Positions 53,961 to 63,596 of a stretch of DNA of 64,000 nucleotides are shown here, one piece after another. Position numbers and translations under genes: made by a program. Every line of letters starts with the position of its first letter. Position 1 is the first letter of the stretch. The stretch is taken from assembly GCF_007845645.1 (NCBI RefSeq), contig NZ_VCQV01000018.1:1-64000 (forward strand), written 5' to 3'. The notes beneath the pieces were generated by a model. It did not search any database, had not been told where the DNA came from, and saw only the letters and a list, made by a program, of their open reading frames with translations. Source of the DNA: Leekyejoonella antrihumi (GTDB taxonomy: Bacteria > Actinomycetota > Actinomycetes > Actinomycetales > Dermatophilaceae).

Positions 53961-53981
53961 ATGCTAGCAATTTGCTCGCAA
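53961..53981. promoter_or_regulatory. Tandem TTGCnnGCAA palindromes, candidate VapBC operator
   Basis: ATGCTAGCAA (53961-53970) and TTGCTCGCAA (53972-53981) are two near-identical 10-bp palindromes one base apart, 8-29 bases upstream of the vapB ATG. CATTAT on the minus strand (53958-53963) could serve as -10. Paired sites fit a dimeric antitoxin binding cooperatively. Confidence 0.6.
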
Positions 53982-54074
53982 TATGGCGAGCTGGTTCTGC
54001 GGCGGAATCCGCTTCCGGCCAACGCACTCGACCGCCGGTTATCGAACTCCCCCGTTCCTGGTCCGGACGGTGCT

Positions 54075-54770
54075 CTACAGCGATGCGTAGAGCGCCTGCT
54101 CGAAGCCGACCTCGTTCGTGAACATCGCATTCACGCTCGCGCCGTCCAAGATCTTGCGCCCACCCCACGTGCCACCACCGAGCAGCATCTGCTGAAATCT
54201 CAGATGGTCGCGAGGAGTGGAGTCGAGCCCACCCTCACCGCTCCAGACGTCGGGCTACTGATCCAGTCGATGTCCGTCCCAACCCACCCGCCGCCCTCAC
54301 CCTTCACGTGAATGGGCACCGACCTGACCCGCTACTGGTCGTTCATCAGGAACGTCGTATCCGACATTCCCAACGGACCGGAGACATGCGGGTCGACATA
54401 GCCCCTCCGTGCCGGGGTCGGCGATCATCGGCGCGCGGACGAACTCGTCCTTGCCGCCGAGCGCATTGCTGGGTGCCAGTCGCCGCCCATTTGACGATGG
54501 CATCGTTCCAGAACCAGTAGGACAGTCCGCTGAGTTGGGTCGCGAGCTGCTTGACGGTCGCCTTCGTCGCCGGCGCGCGCAGGCGCGGGGCATCTCCGTC
54601 AAATCCGTCGAGCACTTTGACCTCCGCGAACCGCGGGCAGTACTGCTCGACAGGCGCGTCCACGTCGGGCCTGCCTTGCACTGCCCCGCGGTTTGCGGTC
54701 CCGCGGTGCCCCCATCGATCGCCCCGTTGGCGATCGGCTGCTACCGCCACGCCGCCGGTATGGCAACCAC
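54075..54770 (-). pseudogene. Beta-lactamase-family serine hydrolase, multiply broken
   Basis: Scattered pieces read in order on the minus strand: DVDAPVEQYCPRFAEVKVLDGFDGD, APATKATVKQLATQLSGLSYWFWNDAIVKW, then (new frame) GKDEFVRAPMIADPGT, then (new frame) GPLGMSDTTFLMNDQ-stop-RVRSVPIHVKGEG, then (new frame) GLDSTPRDHLRFQQMLLGGGTWGGRKILDGASVNAMFTNEVG...ALYASL ending at 54075. These are consecutive blocks of a class C beta-lactamase-like serine hydrolase. I count at least three frame changes and one in-frame TAG, and the N-terminus with the SxxK site is missing. It is an old pseudogene; apart from it, 53990-54877 holds no gene I can support. Confidence 0.8.
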
Positions 54771-54877
54771 CTAGATCAATCAGAGCAGACCGGGTCGTGG
54801 TGTGCCAGGTTTCGGCGAGTTTCGCCCCTGCCGCCCGGCTGGTGTCGCCAGACCCGACACCGCTGCAGCCCGGCGCA

Positions 54878-56206
54878 TCATGCAGGATTGGCGACCTGCC
54901 CGAGGAACAGGGGTGCACCGGTGGTGGTGTCGTGGATGACGAAGAAGAACGCCCGGTCGACGACAAAGCTCACCGGCTGACTCTGTCGCACGGCGCCGGG
55001 GGCCACACCGACGGCGGTGGCGGCCGCGGCCTGCGTCCCGAACTCGTCGACCTTGACGACGGACTGGTGAATCACCGAACTGACCTTGAGCTCGCCGGGA
55101 GGGCCGGCGATCCCGGAAAGGTCAGCCCGGCCGAAGAGAGCCCTGACACCCATCGTCGTCAGCGCGGGCACCAGATTGGTGTGCGTGTTCGTGGAGAACT
55201 TCGGCAGGGTCAGCTGGACCTGTGTGCTGGTGGTGCCACGGGTCGCGTCCGACAGCACAGAGGGGAGCTGCCGGCGCACGGCGTCGTAACGACCCTTCTC
55301 GGGCAGCACGATCGTCATCGCCAGGCCACCGGCGGTATACGGAATGGTGACCGACCTCCATCCGTGACCGGCGCCGAGGCTCATGGGTGACCTGTCGGTC
55401 ATGACGGTCACCTGCTGCGTCTTGCCGTCGGCGGTCGTGAACACGTGAGGGCGCGAGGACACGGTCATCCGTTCGGCCCAACGGGCCTTGAGATAGATCG
55501 CGTTCACGAGTTCGATGCGCGTCTGGCTGCTCACGGCGCTCGGGCCGAGCAGCTGGGGGATGAGCTGGTTGGTCCGATCTTTCACCCACCCGTTGATCTG
55601 GCCGCGGGCACCAGCCGGATCGTGCCGGAAGTCGACGGTGTGCACACCCGCTCCAAAGCCGGCTGCCAAACTGGTCAGGTAGGTCTTTCGCACTGGCAGG
55701 GAGCGGTCGGACCAGATCGAGTTCGCGTTGGTCACGACCATCTGCGGCGCCTTCGCGCCCGACTCCCTCCTCGCCGCAGACACGGCCGCCGCCACGGCGG
55801 TGTCGATCGCCGTCACATCCGCGCCCTGCACCTTGGCCGACCCACCAAGGGCCCGGTCCAGCTGCGCTCCGGTTTCACCCTTGGCACCCGCACGGGTCAT
55901 AGCGAGCGCGGAGTAGATCGAATAGGGGCTGATTGCAGCGTTACTGGTTGGTGAGATGCCCGCATCCGCCAGAAACACCCTGCCGCCGAAGCTCGACAGA
56001 TCGCCTCCGGCCCGCGCGGCCGGAGCAGGCGTCACGCGCTGCGCGCCCACCGACAGCACCTGTGGAGCCTGCCGGCCCGTCGACGGCTGCCCGGTCGTTG
56101 ACTGCGCCGCGGTCGGGGCCGTCGCGCACCCGGCGATCATCGCCGGCACCGCCGGGACAGCACAGGCCAGGAGCAGAGCATGCCGAGTCCGACGTGAAGG
56201 TCTCAT
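54878..56206 (-). CDS. Lipoprotein serpin (serine protease inhibitor family)
   Basis: A 442-residue protein with a lipoprotein signal (AMIAGC lipobox, Cys near residue 27) and a Thr/Gln/Pro-rich linker, then a serpin fold: AISPYSIYSALAMTRAGAKGETGAQLDRAL, LVNAIYLKARWAERM, TIPYTAGGLAMTIVLPEKGRY. The hinge VDEFGTQAAAATAVGV (386-401) keeps the Gly-Thr and small residues needed for loop insertion, so it should be inhibitory. Counting from P17 Glu388, P1-P1' falls about G404-A405, suggesting an elastase/subtilisin-like target. It would be anchored outside the membrane. ATG 56206 is chosen for the signal peptide. Confidence 0.87.
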   Translation of the reverse strand: MRPSRRTRHALLLACAVPAVPAMIAGCATAPTAAQSTTGQPSTGRQAPQVLSVGAQRVTPAPAARAGGDLSSFGGRVFLADAGISPTSNAAISPYSIYSALAMTRAGAKGETGAQLDRALGGSAKVQGADVTAIDTAVAAAVSAARRESGAKAPQMVVTNANSIWSDRSLPVRKTYLTSLAAGFGAGVHTVDFRHDPAGARGQINGWVKDRTNQLIPQLLGPSAVSSQTRIELVNAIYLKARWAERMTVSSRPHVFTTADGKTQQVTVMTDRSPMSLGAGHGWRSVTIPYTAGGLAMTIVLPEKGRYDAVRRQLPSVLSDATRGTTSTQVQLTLPKFSTNTHTNLVPALTTMGVRALFGRADLSGIAGPPGELKVSSVIHQSVVKVDEFGTQAAAATAVGVAPGAVRQSQPVSFVVDRAFFFVIHDTTTGAPLFLGQVANPA

Positions 56207-56282
56207 ACAAGGGGGACGCCCTCGACACCGCCCGGGTTGCACAGAGCCGCCAGCGCGTCGACGCTCTCGACCCCCGACCCGG

Positions 56283-57188
56283 TCAGGCGGCCTTCCGCCA
56301 CCAGCCGGACAGTGGCGCGGCCTTTGCCGCCAGACCAAGGGGCCGCAGCCGGTACATGTCCTCGATGGTGCGCAACACGTTGTAGTGGTCGATGTCCTGC
56401 GACACCACACCCGAGCGCACCATCGGCCCGACCAGGAAGGTCGGAATGTGGTTCGCTCGGGTGCCGTCGTCCTCGTCGAAGGTGACGATCAACAGGCTGT
56501 TGTGGGATTGCGCCCAGGTCGCCAACCGGCCCAGGTTCTTGCGCGCCCACGCGTCGCCGACCGAGACTGCGCAGTTGTGCATGTCATGACACATGTTGGG
56601 GACGATGAACGAGACCGTAGGCAGCGCCGACAGGTTGTGCGGCAGCTGCGCGTAGGTCCGGTTGCTGGCCGCGGGAACGTTGCTGAAGTCGACCCACGGA
56701 TTGTGCTTTCGCTGGTACAGGCCTCGCTCCGCGGAACATCCGGTGAAGCCGCTCCTCGGCATCGACTCCGCATATCCGGCAAAGCTGCGGCCCGCACTGA
56801 TCAGCTGCCGTGCCAGGTTGGGCTGGCCACCAAGGTTCCGAGGGCAGGAGTCACTGCGGACGCCGTGCGTCGACCCGGAGAGGAGCGCGATGTAGTTCGG
56901 CTGGCTCGGGTGGGCGATCCCGTGCGAGTTCCTAAAGGTCGCGCCCTTCTTCGCGAGCGTCGTCAGAAAGGGTGCCGCGGCGTTGCCCACCACCTGCGTG
57001 TCCGCCTTGTTCTCGAAGATCACCACGATCACGTGCGACGGCCGCGGCATCCCGGCGGCGACTTCGGTGATCACAGGTCCGGTCGAGTCCGGGTCACTGG
57101 TCGTCGCGGCGCCGCACCCGGCGACTGCCAGCAGCAGGAGCATCGCCGCCAGCACCATGCCTGCGTTGACCCGAGGTGTCCGTGACAT
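56283..57188 (-). CDS. Lipoprotein phosphoesterase (AcpA/PLC-like family)
   Basis: About 301 residues from ATG 57188 (ATG 57200 also possible). Signal with lipobox LAVAGCG. VIVVIFENKADTQVVGNAAAPFL, HPSQPNYIALLSGSTHG, MCHDMHNCAVSVGDAW and LLIVTFDEDDGTRANHIPTF are the conserved blocks of the bacterial phosphoesterase family (acid phosphatase AcpA / phospholipase C-like), with the Glu-Asn and the Asp-Glu-Asp metal sites. It should hydrolyse phosphate esters outside the cell. It is 76 bases upstream of the serpin on the same strand. Confidence 0.85.
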   Translation of the reverse strand: MSRTPRVNAGMVLAAMLLLLAVAGCGAATTSDPDSTGPVITEVAAGMPRPSHVIVVIFENKADTQVVGNAAAPFLTTLAKKGATFRNSHGIAHPSQPNYIALLSGSTHGVRSDSCPRNLGGQPNLARQLISAGRSFAGYAESMPRSGFTGCSAERGLYQRKHNPWVDFSNVPAASNRTYAQLPHNLSALPTVSFIVPNMCHDMHNCAVSVGDAWARKNLGRLATWAQSHNSLLIVTFDEDDGTRANHIPTFLVGPMVRSGVVSQDIDHYNVLRTIEDMYRLRPLGLAAKAAPLSGWWRKAA

Positions 57189-57254
57189 GCCTCTAAGCAT
57201 GCACCCGATGCTGGGAGGCCGCCATACCGTGCGAGTTACGTGCGGTGCCGTGGA

Positions 57255-58505
57255 TTACTGGTCCGGAGGCTCCGCGTCGAGGTGGGTGAACGCAAACCAC
57301 GTGAGTATGCCGTAAAGCCAGACCGCGCCGAGCATCCCAGTCAGCGCCAGGATCTGGAGCCACGGCGCGGGCGCGACCCAGCCCAGGAGGAGGGCCGCGA
57401 GGACCGCCGCCCCCAGCGCCAACGACACCGGCCGGTAGATCGGGGCGAGATCCACCCAGTCATCCAGCGAGGTCGAGATCAGCACGAGGGCCAGGACACC
57501 GGCCGCCACCGAGGACGAGAGCACCATGGGCGCCGCCGGGGGCAGGCCGCCGCTCGACGCGTGCTCGATGACGCTCACCATCACGCCGCCGGTTGCGGCG
57601 ATGGTCATGGTCACCACCAGGTGGCCGACCAGCCAACGCGACACCGCCCCTCGCGCGGATCGCACTCGGCGGCCACCCACGAAGTCGAAGTAGCTCCACC
57701 AGTACGCGAACCCGATGCCCAGTCCGAGAATCCCGGTGATGATCGTGGTCGGGCTGCGGTGAGCTCCGGCGAGCCCGTCGACGACACCGACGACGACCTC
57801 CCCCAGCACGATGATGGTGAACAGGTCGAATCTCTCGATCATCGACTCGCTCGCGTTGATGCTGGTGTCCCGTGTCGCCCCGTTGCGCCAGTCCAGCAGC
57901 ACGACGCTGCCGAGCCAACCCGCGACGACGCAGGCCCAGGCGACAAGGCGCGCCTCGCCCGGCAGCAGGGCGCTGGCGCCGACCACGACGGCCGAGGCGA
58001 CGACCCCGACGAGGTAGGGCGTGGTCCTCGGCCGGTAGACCGGGTCGTCCTGGCGAGTCACGGCATACCAGAGCCAGGCGAGCAGCAGCAGGAACACGCA
58101 GTAGACCACCGCGAAGGCCCGGCCGTCGCCGGCAGCCGACTGACGGGTGAATATCGCGAGCACCCCGAGCACGACCATCTGCAGGAAGACGTAGGTCCTG
58201 GTGCGGCCCTCCGACCGACCGTGCAGGTCGTGATAGACGGCGCCGTTGACCCAGGCAATCCAGATGAGCCCGAACACCACGGCGAACCGACCCAGCCCGG
58301 CCCACGTCACGTCAGCGCCGAGCTGAGCCGCGACCTGCGAGACGACCACCACGTAGACGAGGTCGTAGAAGAGCTCGAGGAAGCTGACCTCGCGTCCCGG
58401 CACGACGTCGCCGTGTGCCCTGGGTGGCTGCCAGAAGTAGCGCCCGAACGCCGCCGCCGAGGCTCTGGAGATGGTGGCCTTTCGGCGTGCGACCGGCATC
58501 CGCAC
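57255..58505 (-). CDS. ltrA: Low temperature requirement A (LtrA) family membrane protein
   Basis: A 416-residue protein with about twelve helices. SFLELFYDLVYVVVVSQVAAQL, HDLHGRSEGRTRTYVFLQMVVLGVLAI, ESMIERFDLFTIIVLGEVVVGVVDGLAG and the C-terminal W-rich helices are the LtrA (PF06772) blocks, including the FYDLVFV-like opening. The family takes its name from a Listeria gene needed for growth in the cold; the transported substance is unknown. A perfect 8-bp inverted repeat lies 40 bases upstream. Confidence 0.88.
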   Translation of the reverse strand: MRMPVARRKATISRASAAAFGRYFWQPPRAHGDVVPGREVSFLELFYDLVYVVVVSQVAAQLGADVTWAGLGRFAVVFGLIWIAWVNGAVYHDLHGRSEGRTRTYVFLQMVVLGVLAIFTRQSAAGDGRAFAVVYCVFLLLLAWLWYAVTRQDDPVYRPRTTPYLVGVVASAVVVGASALLPGEARLVAWACVVAGWLGSVVLLDWRNGATRDTSINASESMIERFDLFTIIVLGEVVVGVVDGLAGAHRSPTTIITGILGLGIGFAYWWSYFDFVGGRRVRSARGAVSRWLVGHLVVTMTIAATGGVMVSVIEHASSGGLPPAAPMVLSSSVAAGVLALVLISTSLDDWVDLAPIYRPVSLALGAAVLAALLLGWVAPAPWLQILALTGMLGAVWLYGILTWFAFTHLDAEPPDQ

Positions 58506-58544
58506 TCCTCACCTGGTGAGCGTCGACTGGGTGCCACCGCCGTA

Positions 58545-58566
58545 AGATCAGATCCTAATCTGATCT
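58545..58566. promoter_or_regulatory. AGATCAGA-n6-TCTGATCT inverted repeat upstream of ltrA
   Basis: A perfect 8-bp inverted repeat with a 6-base spacer (TCCTAA), 40 bases upstream of the ltrA start and AT-rich compared with its surroundings. It is best read as a regulator-binding site; no T-tract suggests a terminator. The gene at 58610 ends 44 bases away on the same strand. Confidence 0.55.
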
Positions 58567-58609
58567 GACGGGTGCGCCACGTGGCTTCCTGTTGCGTCCG
58601 CGAACGTGG

Positions 58610-58834
58610 TCAACTCCTCCGATTGCGTGGGTGGTCCCGGGCGGCCCGCTCGTTTCCGCGCTTGTAGTTGCCCGTCACGCGGGCCATCAGCTTCTGCGGG
58701 TCGCCCCTCTCGACATCCGCCAAGAACTGCCTGGCAGCGGCGTGCCGCAGCGTCGTGGCTCTGGCACCGTTGTGCGTAATGACCACTTGGTCACCGACGA
58801 GCCTGTACGCAAAGCCGCTGGGTGAGTGAGACAT
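58610..58834 (-). CDS. Small conserved actinobacterial protein of unknown function
   Basis: A 74-residue protein beginning MSHSPSGFAYRLVGDQVVITHNGARATTLRHAAARQFLADVERGDPQKLMARVTGNYKRGNER. The RATxLR...A..FLxxVExGDPQxLMARxTGNYKRGNER pattern is a conserved short actinobacterial family without a known role. ATG 58834 gives the family-like start; the frame stays open to 58918. It ends in RNRRS. Confidence 0.65.
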   Translation of the reverse strand: MSHSPSGFAYRLVGDQVVITHNGARATTLRHAAARQFLADVERGDPQKLMARVTGNYKRGNERAARDHPRNRRS

Positions 58835-58931
58835 GGACAGGCAGCATGCCCGTGAATGCTCCGGCCCGCAACCAGATTCGTCGCGGGCGAAAACGTCGGC
58901 GGTCGACCGGCGGTGCAAGCACTCGGCTGGG

Positions 58932-59687
58932 TCACGGACGATCTCCCGCCGGGGTGAACGCCGCTATCGCGTCGGCGTCGCTGTTGGCGGCAGCAAGGTA
59001 TTCGTCGGCCCAGGCCTGGCGGTGCGGGTAGGTCGAGCCGGCCACCACTGCGTTGATGGCGGCTTCGAGGTGGATCGGTGTGTGGTACAACGAGACGCCG
59101 CCGTGGCGCAGGAGCGCCCAGCTGCCACCCGCGCGACCGTAGGGCATGCCGATGCTGCCGGGGTTCACCACCAGGCGTCGGTCGACCAGTCGGACAAAGG
59201 GCATGTGGGTGTGCCCGCAGACGACGGTCTGCTGATCATCGGGCAGCTCGGCGAACGCGTCGGCCCAGCGAGTCAGCGGCGAGTCGACCAGGACGAGTTC
59301 GTCATCTCGACGAGGACTGCCGTGGCAGAAGACCACCGGGCCGAACCCATCGACCTGAATCACCAGCGGGTGCGGCAGGCCGGCCAGCAGATCGACGTGG
59401 GCATCACTGAGCTCGGCCGCGGCCCATGGCGTGATCTCGTCGGGGACCTCGATCTCGTCGCCATGTCTGAGCGCGACCAGCTCTCGGTCGGCGTTTCCTC
59501 GCACGAGCCGCAGCCGGTCACCCTCGGCCAGCATCCGATCCAGCACCGCACCCGGCTGTGGTCCGGACGCGTGGTCACCCGTGACCACCACCAGGTCCGC
59601 GGCCCGCACCTCGGGCTGGGCCAGCACAGCCTCCAGCACCGGCAGCACGCCATGGACATCCGACAGCACCGCGACGGAGGAGATCAC
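58932..59687 (-). CDS. Metallophosphoesterase (YfcE/CapA-like calcineurin fold)
   Basis: A 251-residue enzyme with the five calcineurin-like blocks: AVLSDVHGVLPVLEAV (D-x-H), VVTGDHASGPQPG (GD), LVRGNADRELVA (GN-x-D), FCHGSPRRDD and VVCGHTHMPFVRL (GH-T-H), and a terminal NPGSIGMPYGRAGGS. It binds two metals and hydrolyses phosphodiesters or phosphomonoesters; family members act on 2',3'-cNMP, pApA or protein. No substrate can be chosen. Monocistronic on the minus strand. Confidence 0.87.
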   Translation of the reverse strand: MISSVAVLSDVHGVLPVLEAVLAQPEVRAADLVVVTGDHASGPQPGAVLDRMLAEGDRLRLVRGNADRELVALRHGDEIEVPDEITPWAAAELSDAHVDLLAGLPHPLVIQVDGFGPVVFCHGSPRRDDELVLVDSPLTRWADAFAELPDDQQTVVCGHTHMPFVRLVDRRLVVNPGSIGMPYGRAGGSWALLRHGGVSLYHTPIHLEAAINAVVAGSTYPHRQAWADEYLAAANSDADAIAAFTPAGDRP

Positions 59688-59720
59688 CGTGTCATCGTGT
59701 CAGGAAAAGTGAACGCGGTT

Positions 59721-59876
59721 ATGCTCGACCGCATGCAGGCACTTCCCAGATTCGACCACGGAGCCCTGTTCACCGCGCTCGACGACCGGCGTCGTGAGCC
59801 CGGGTTGCACTGGTATCCCCTCGCAGACGAGCAGTGGTGGCCGACCGCCGCGTTCAGCCACCTGGCCAGATGGTGA
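59721..59876 (+). pseudogene. Remnant of a small conserved HTH-like actinobacterial protein
   Basis: A 51-codon frame: MLDRMQALPRFDHGALFTALDDRRREPGLHWYPLADEQWW, then it diverges to PTAAFSHLARW and stops. The first ~40 residues resemble the N-terminus of a ~90-residue actinobacterial family ('FdhxaLFaaLdarRr..gLsWyxLAdelWwqs...'), whose C-terminal half is absent. It is probably a 3'-truncated remnant; a real short peptide cannot be excluded. It overlaps the next gene start. Confidence 0.4.
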
Positions 59877-60472
59877 CGGCGCGGCTCTGGGATCGTGGCG
59901 AGGTCATCGGCGCGATGGTGCTGGCGTTCGCCGGGATCGCCTGGTTCGGCTGGGCGCAGGACGACCCGCCGTCATCGTGGGTGCCCTATCTGGCGGCGGG
60001 GTCGATGCTCTCGGCGCTGCTGCTCATCGCGCTGGTCGTGCTGCTGGTCCGCCGTCGCACGACGTCCGGATCGCCGATGTCGGACCCGGGGACCCGGCGC
60101 GGCTACTGGATAACCGTCGGCATGGAGGTGGTGCTGATCGTGGGTGGCAACCTGCTGCTCGCCGCACTGGGGCACCCGGAATACGACGCGGCCTGGACCC
60201 TTCTCGTCGTCGGTGTGCACTTCGTCCCCCTGGCCAAGATCTTTCACGCTCGCGGGCTGGCGCTCACCGGCGTGCTGGTGGCGATCGTCGCGGTCGCCGC
60301 AGCGGGCCTCGGGCTCGCCGGCGCCCTGACACCGAGTGCGGGGGCCGGCGCCGGTGGCGGGGTCGTGTTCATCGGGTACGCCGGGTGGGTCCTTCGCCGC
60401 GGGCGGCTACCCGACCCCACGGCCGCCGGCCACGGTCAGCCGGTCGGCGCGTTCCGATCCAAGAAGCGATAG
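59870..60472 (+). CDS. Small polytopic membrane protein of unknown function
   Basis: About 200 residues from ATG 59870 (MVTARLWDRGEVIGAMVLAFAGIAWFGWA). Five hydrophobic segments are visible (VIGAMVLAFAGIAWFGWA; WVPYLAAGSMLSALLLIALVVLLV; VGMEVVLIVGGNLLLAAL; LLVVGVHFVPLAKIF; VLVAIVAVAAAGLGLAGAL), with a short basic C-terminus. No family recognised. Its 3' end overlaps ramB (convergent) by 37 bases. Confidence 0.6.
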   Translation: MVTARLWDRGEVIGAMVLAFAGIAWFGWAQDDPPSSWVPYLAAGSMLSALLLIALVVLLVRRRTTSGSPMSDPGTRRGYWITVGMEVVLIVGGNLLLAALGHPEYDAAWTLLVVGVHFVPLAKIFHARGLALTGVLVAIVAVAAAGLGLAGALTPSAGAGAGGGVVFIGYAGWVLRRGRLPDPTAAGHGQPVGAFRSKKR

Positions 60473-62028
60473 ACCTCCGTGTCGTCCACCCCGGGGAAGA
60501 CGCCGGGTGGAAGTGCGGCGAGCAGGTGTGAGTGCACCCGCGCCGAGGGCCAGGCCTGGCCGGTCCATCGATCGGCCAGCTCCGCCGGCGGCTGGATGCA
60601 GCAGCTGGGGTCGGGGCACCGCGACTCGGCACGATGCTTGGTCTCACGCCCGCGCATCCACTTCACGTCCTGGTAGCGCACCCCGACGTTGACGGAGAAC
60701 AAGCCGTCGGGTGTGCGGTCGATGGCGGCCGTGCACCAGAAGGTCCCCGAGCGGGTGTCGGTGTAGGCACAGAACGCCTGGCTCAGGTCCGGCTGCACGA
60801 AGACGCGTCGAGCCGTCCACGCACGGCAGACCCGCTGACCCTCGATCGCGCCGGTCGCATCGGTCGGGAACTGCACCCCGTCGTTGGCGTAGGCCTTGTA
60901 GACCACCCCATCCTCGGAGATCCGCATGAAGTGCACCGGTATGCCGAGGTGCTCGGTGGCCAGGTTCGTGAAGCGGTGCGCCGCAGTCTCATAGGACACG
61001 GCATACGCATCGCGAAGATCCTCGATGGCAATGTCCTTATGCTCCATTGCCTTTCGCAGCATCCCGACCGTCTCGTGCTCGGGCATCAGGATCGCGGCCG
61101 CGAAGTAGTTGATCTCGACGCGCTGCGACAGGAACTCCGCGTAGTCGGCCGGCACCCGGTGCCCGAGAACCAGGTGACCGAGGGCCTGCAGCGCCAGCGA
61201 ACGCGAGTCGTGCTGACCGGCCTCCGGCTGCGGCAGGTAGATCCGCTTGTGGTGCAGGTCGGTCACGGTCCGCGTCGAGCCGGGCAGGTCCGCGGTGTGC
61301 ACCAGCGCATAACCCAGGTGCGCCGCCAGCCGGTCGACGGCCATCCGGCTGATCGGCCCGCCGGGGTGATCGATGGCGCTCAGCAGGTCACCGGCAGCGT
61401 GCTCGATGTCACCGAAGTAGTTGTTCGCGGCCCGCATCCGGTCCCGCAGTGCGGAGTTCGCCCGCCGCGCATGCTCCGGAGTCGCCGCCCGGTCGGCCTG
61501 CGCACTGGCCATCGCCTCGTGCATCCCGACGAGGGCCTCCAGCGCCTCGTCCGGCAGCCGGGGGCTCACCTTCACGTGCGGAAGCCCGAGTGCGTCATAC
61601 GCGCCGGATCGTTGCGCCCGCTCCAGCTTGATCTCCAGCGCCGCGCGCCGCGACGGAGGCTTGCTGCTCAACAGGTCCTGCAGCGGGGTGTCCAGCACCT
61701 CGGCCAACAGGCTCAGCACCGACAGACGCGGTTCCCGCTTGCCGTTCTCGATCAGGGACAGCGCCGACGCGGACATACCGATGGCCTCGGCAACGTCGCC
61801 CAGGGTGCGGCCGCTCTCCTGTCGCACGTGGCGCAGCCGACGCCCGATCATCAACGGGTCCAGCACCTTGGAGTCACGGCCCTCGGAGCGATCCGGCTCA
61901 TGGTCCGGCGAAATCAACCGGCCCGGCGCGGCCGGGTCGGGGGCCCCGGCGCCGGACGCCTGCCCACGGCGAGAAGCGCCGGTCTTGACGTTCGAAGATC
62001 GTCGCGAGACGGCTGAAAGACGTGTCAT
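60436..62028 (-). CDS. ramB: RamB-type regulator of acetate/glyoxylate metabolism (XRE + ImmA-like domains)
   Basis: A 530-residue regulator. Residues ~54-112 are a lambda-repressor-type HTH (IGRRLRHVRQESGRTLGDVAEAIGMSASALSLIENGKREP). The middle (~230-330) is an IrrE/ImmA-like region, with LGHLVLGHRVPADYAEFL in place of HExxH, so probably not catalytic. The C-terminus carries CRAWTAR and CPDPSCCIQPP cysteines typical of the short-chain fatty-acyl regulator domain. It is divergent from aceA with 114 bases between starts. In Corynebacterium, RamB represses aceA/aceB; here the arrangement is identical. Confidence 0.88.
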   Translation of the reverse strand: MTRLSAVSRRSSNVKTGASRRGQASGAGAPDPAAPGRLISPDHEPDRSEGRDSKVLDPLMIGRRLRHVRQESGRTLGDVAEAIGMSASALSLIENGKREPRLSVLSLLAEVLDTPLQDLLSSKPPSRRAALEIKLERAQRSGAYDALGLPHVKVSPRLPDEALEALVGMHEAMASAQADRAATPEHARRANSALRDRMRAANNYFGDIEHAAGDLLSAIDHPGGPISRMAVDRLAAHLGYALVHTADLPGSTRTVTDLHHKRIYLPQPEAGQHDSRSLALQALGHLVLGHRVPADYAEFLSQRVEINYFAAAILMPEHETVGMLRKAMEHKDIAIEDLRDAYAVSYETAAHRFTNLATEHLGIPVHFMRISEDGVVYKAYANDGVQFPTDATGAIEGQRVCRAWTARRVFVQPDLSQAFCAYTDTRSGTFWCTAAIDRTPDGLFSVNVGVRYQDVKWMRGRETKHRAESRCPDPSCCIQPPAELADRWTGQAWPSARVHSHLLAALPPGVFPGVDDTEVYRFLDRNAPTG

Positions 62029-62040
62029 ATGGACACACTA

Positions 62041-62053
62041 GCGAAAAATTCGC
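62041..62053. promoter_or_regulatory. GCGAA-AAA-TTCGC inverted repeat between ramB and aceA
   Basis: A perfect 5-3-5 inverted repeat (GCGAA at 62041-62045, TTCGC at 62049-62053), 13 bases upstream of ramB and 90 upstream of aceA, followed by AT-rich sequence. It is a plausible operator for RamB or another metabolic regulator controlling both genes. Confidence 0.4.
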
Positions 62054-62142
62054 ATTTCTTGAATGGAAAATCGTCGTGAGTTCCCACTTTGATCCCCCAG
62101 AGTTGTCGTCAACGGATCCCCCGGAAAGGAATACGAGGAGCC

Positions 62143-63438
<1,296 letters not shown>

Positions 63439-63464
63439 GTCACCCACCGGCGACTTTCTTGACC

Positions 63465-63511
63465 ACCCGAGCCCCCCGCGGCCACCTGGCTCCGGTCGCG
63501 GGGGCTCGGGT
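63465..63511. terminator. Hairpin between aceA and aceB
   Basis: ACCCGAGCCCC-C-CGCG at 63465-63480 pairs with CGCGGGGGCTCGGGT at 63497-63511 (15-bp stem with one bulged C, 16-base loop), 27 bases past the aceA stop. No T-tract follows. It may attenuate transcription into aceB or stabilise the aceA mRNA. Confidence 0.6.
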
Positions 63512-63596
63512 ACCACACAACCCGAGCCCCACCCAGCTCCCACGACATCCATTGATCAGCAGTAAGCACCAGCTGCACGGCAGCAGGAGGTACGTC

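Noticed and set aside
53961-54311. Plus-strand open frame of 116 codons after vapB
   Set aside because: It lies opposite the serine-hydrolase remnant and its sequence matches no family; best explained as chance.
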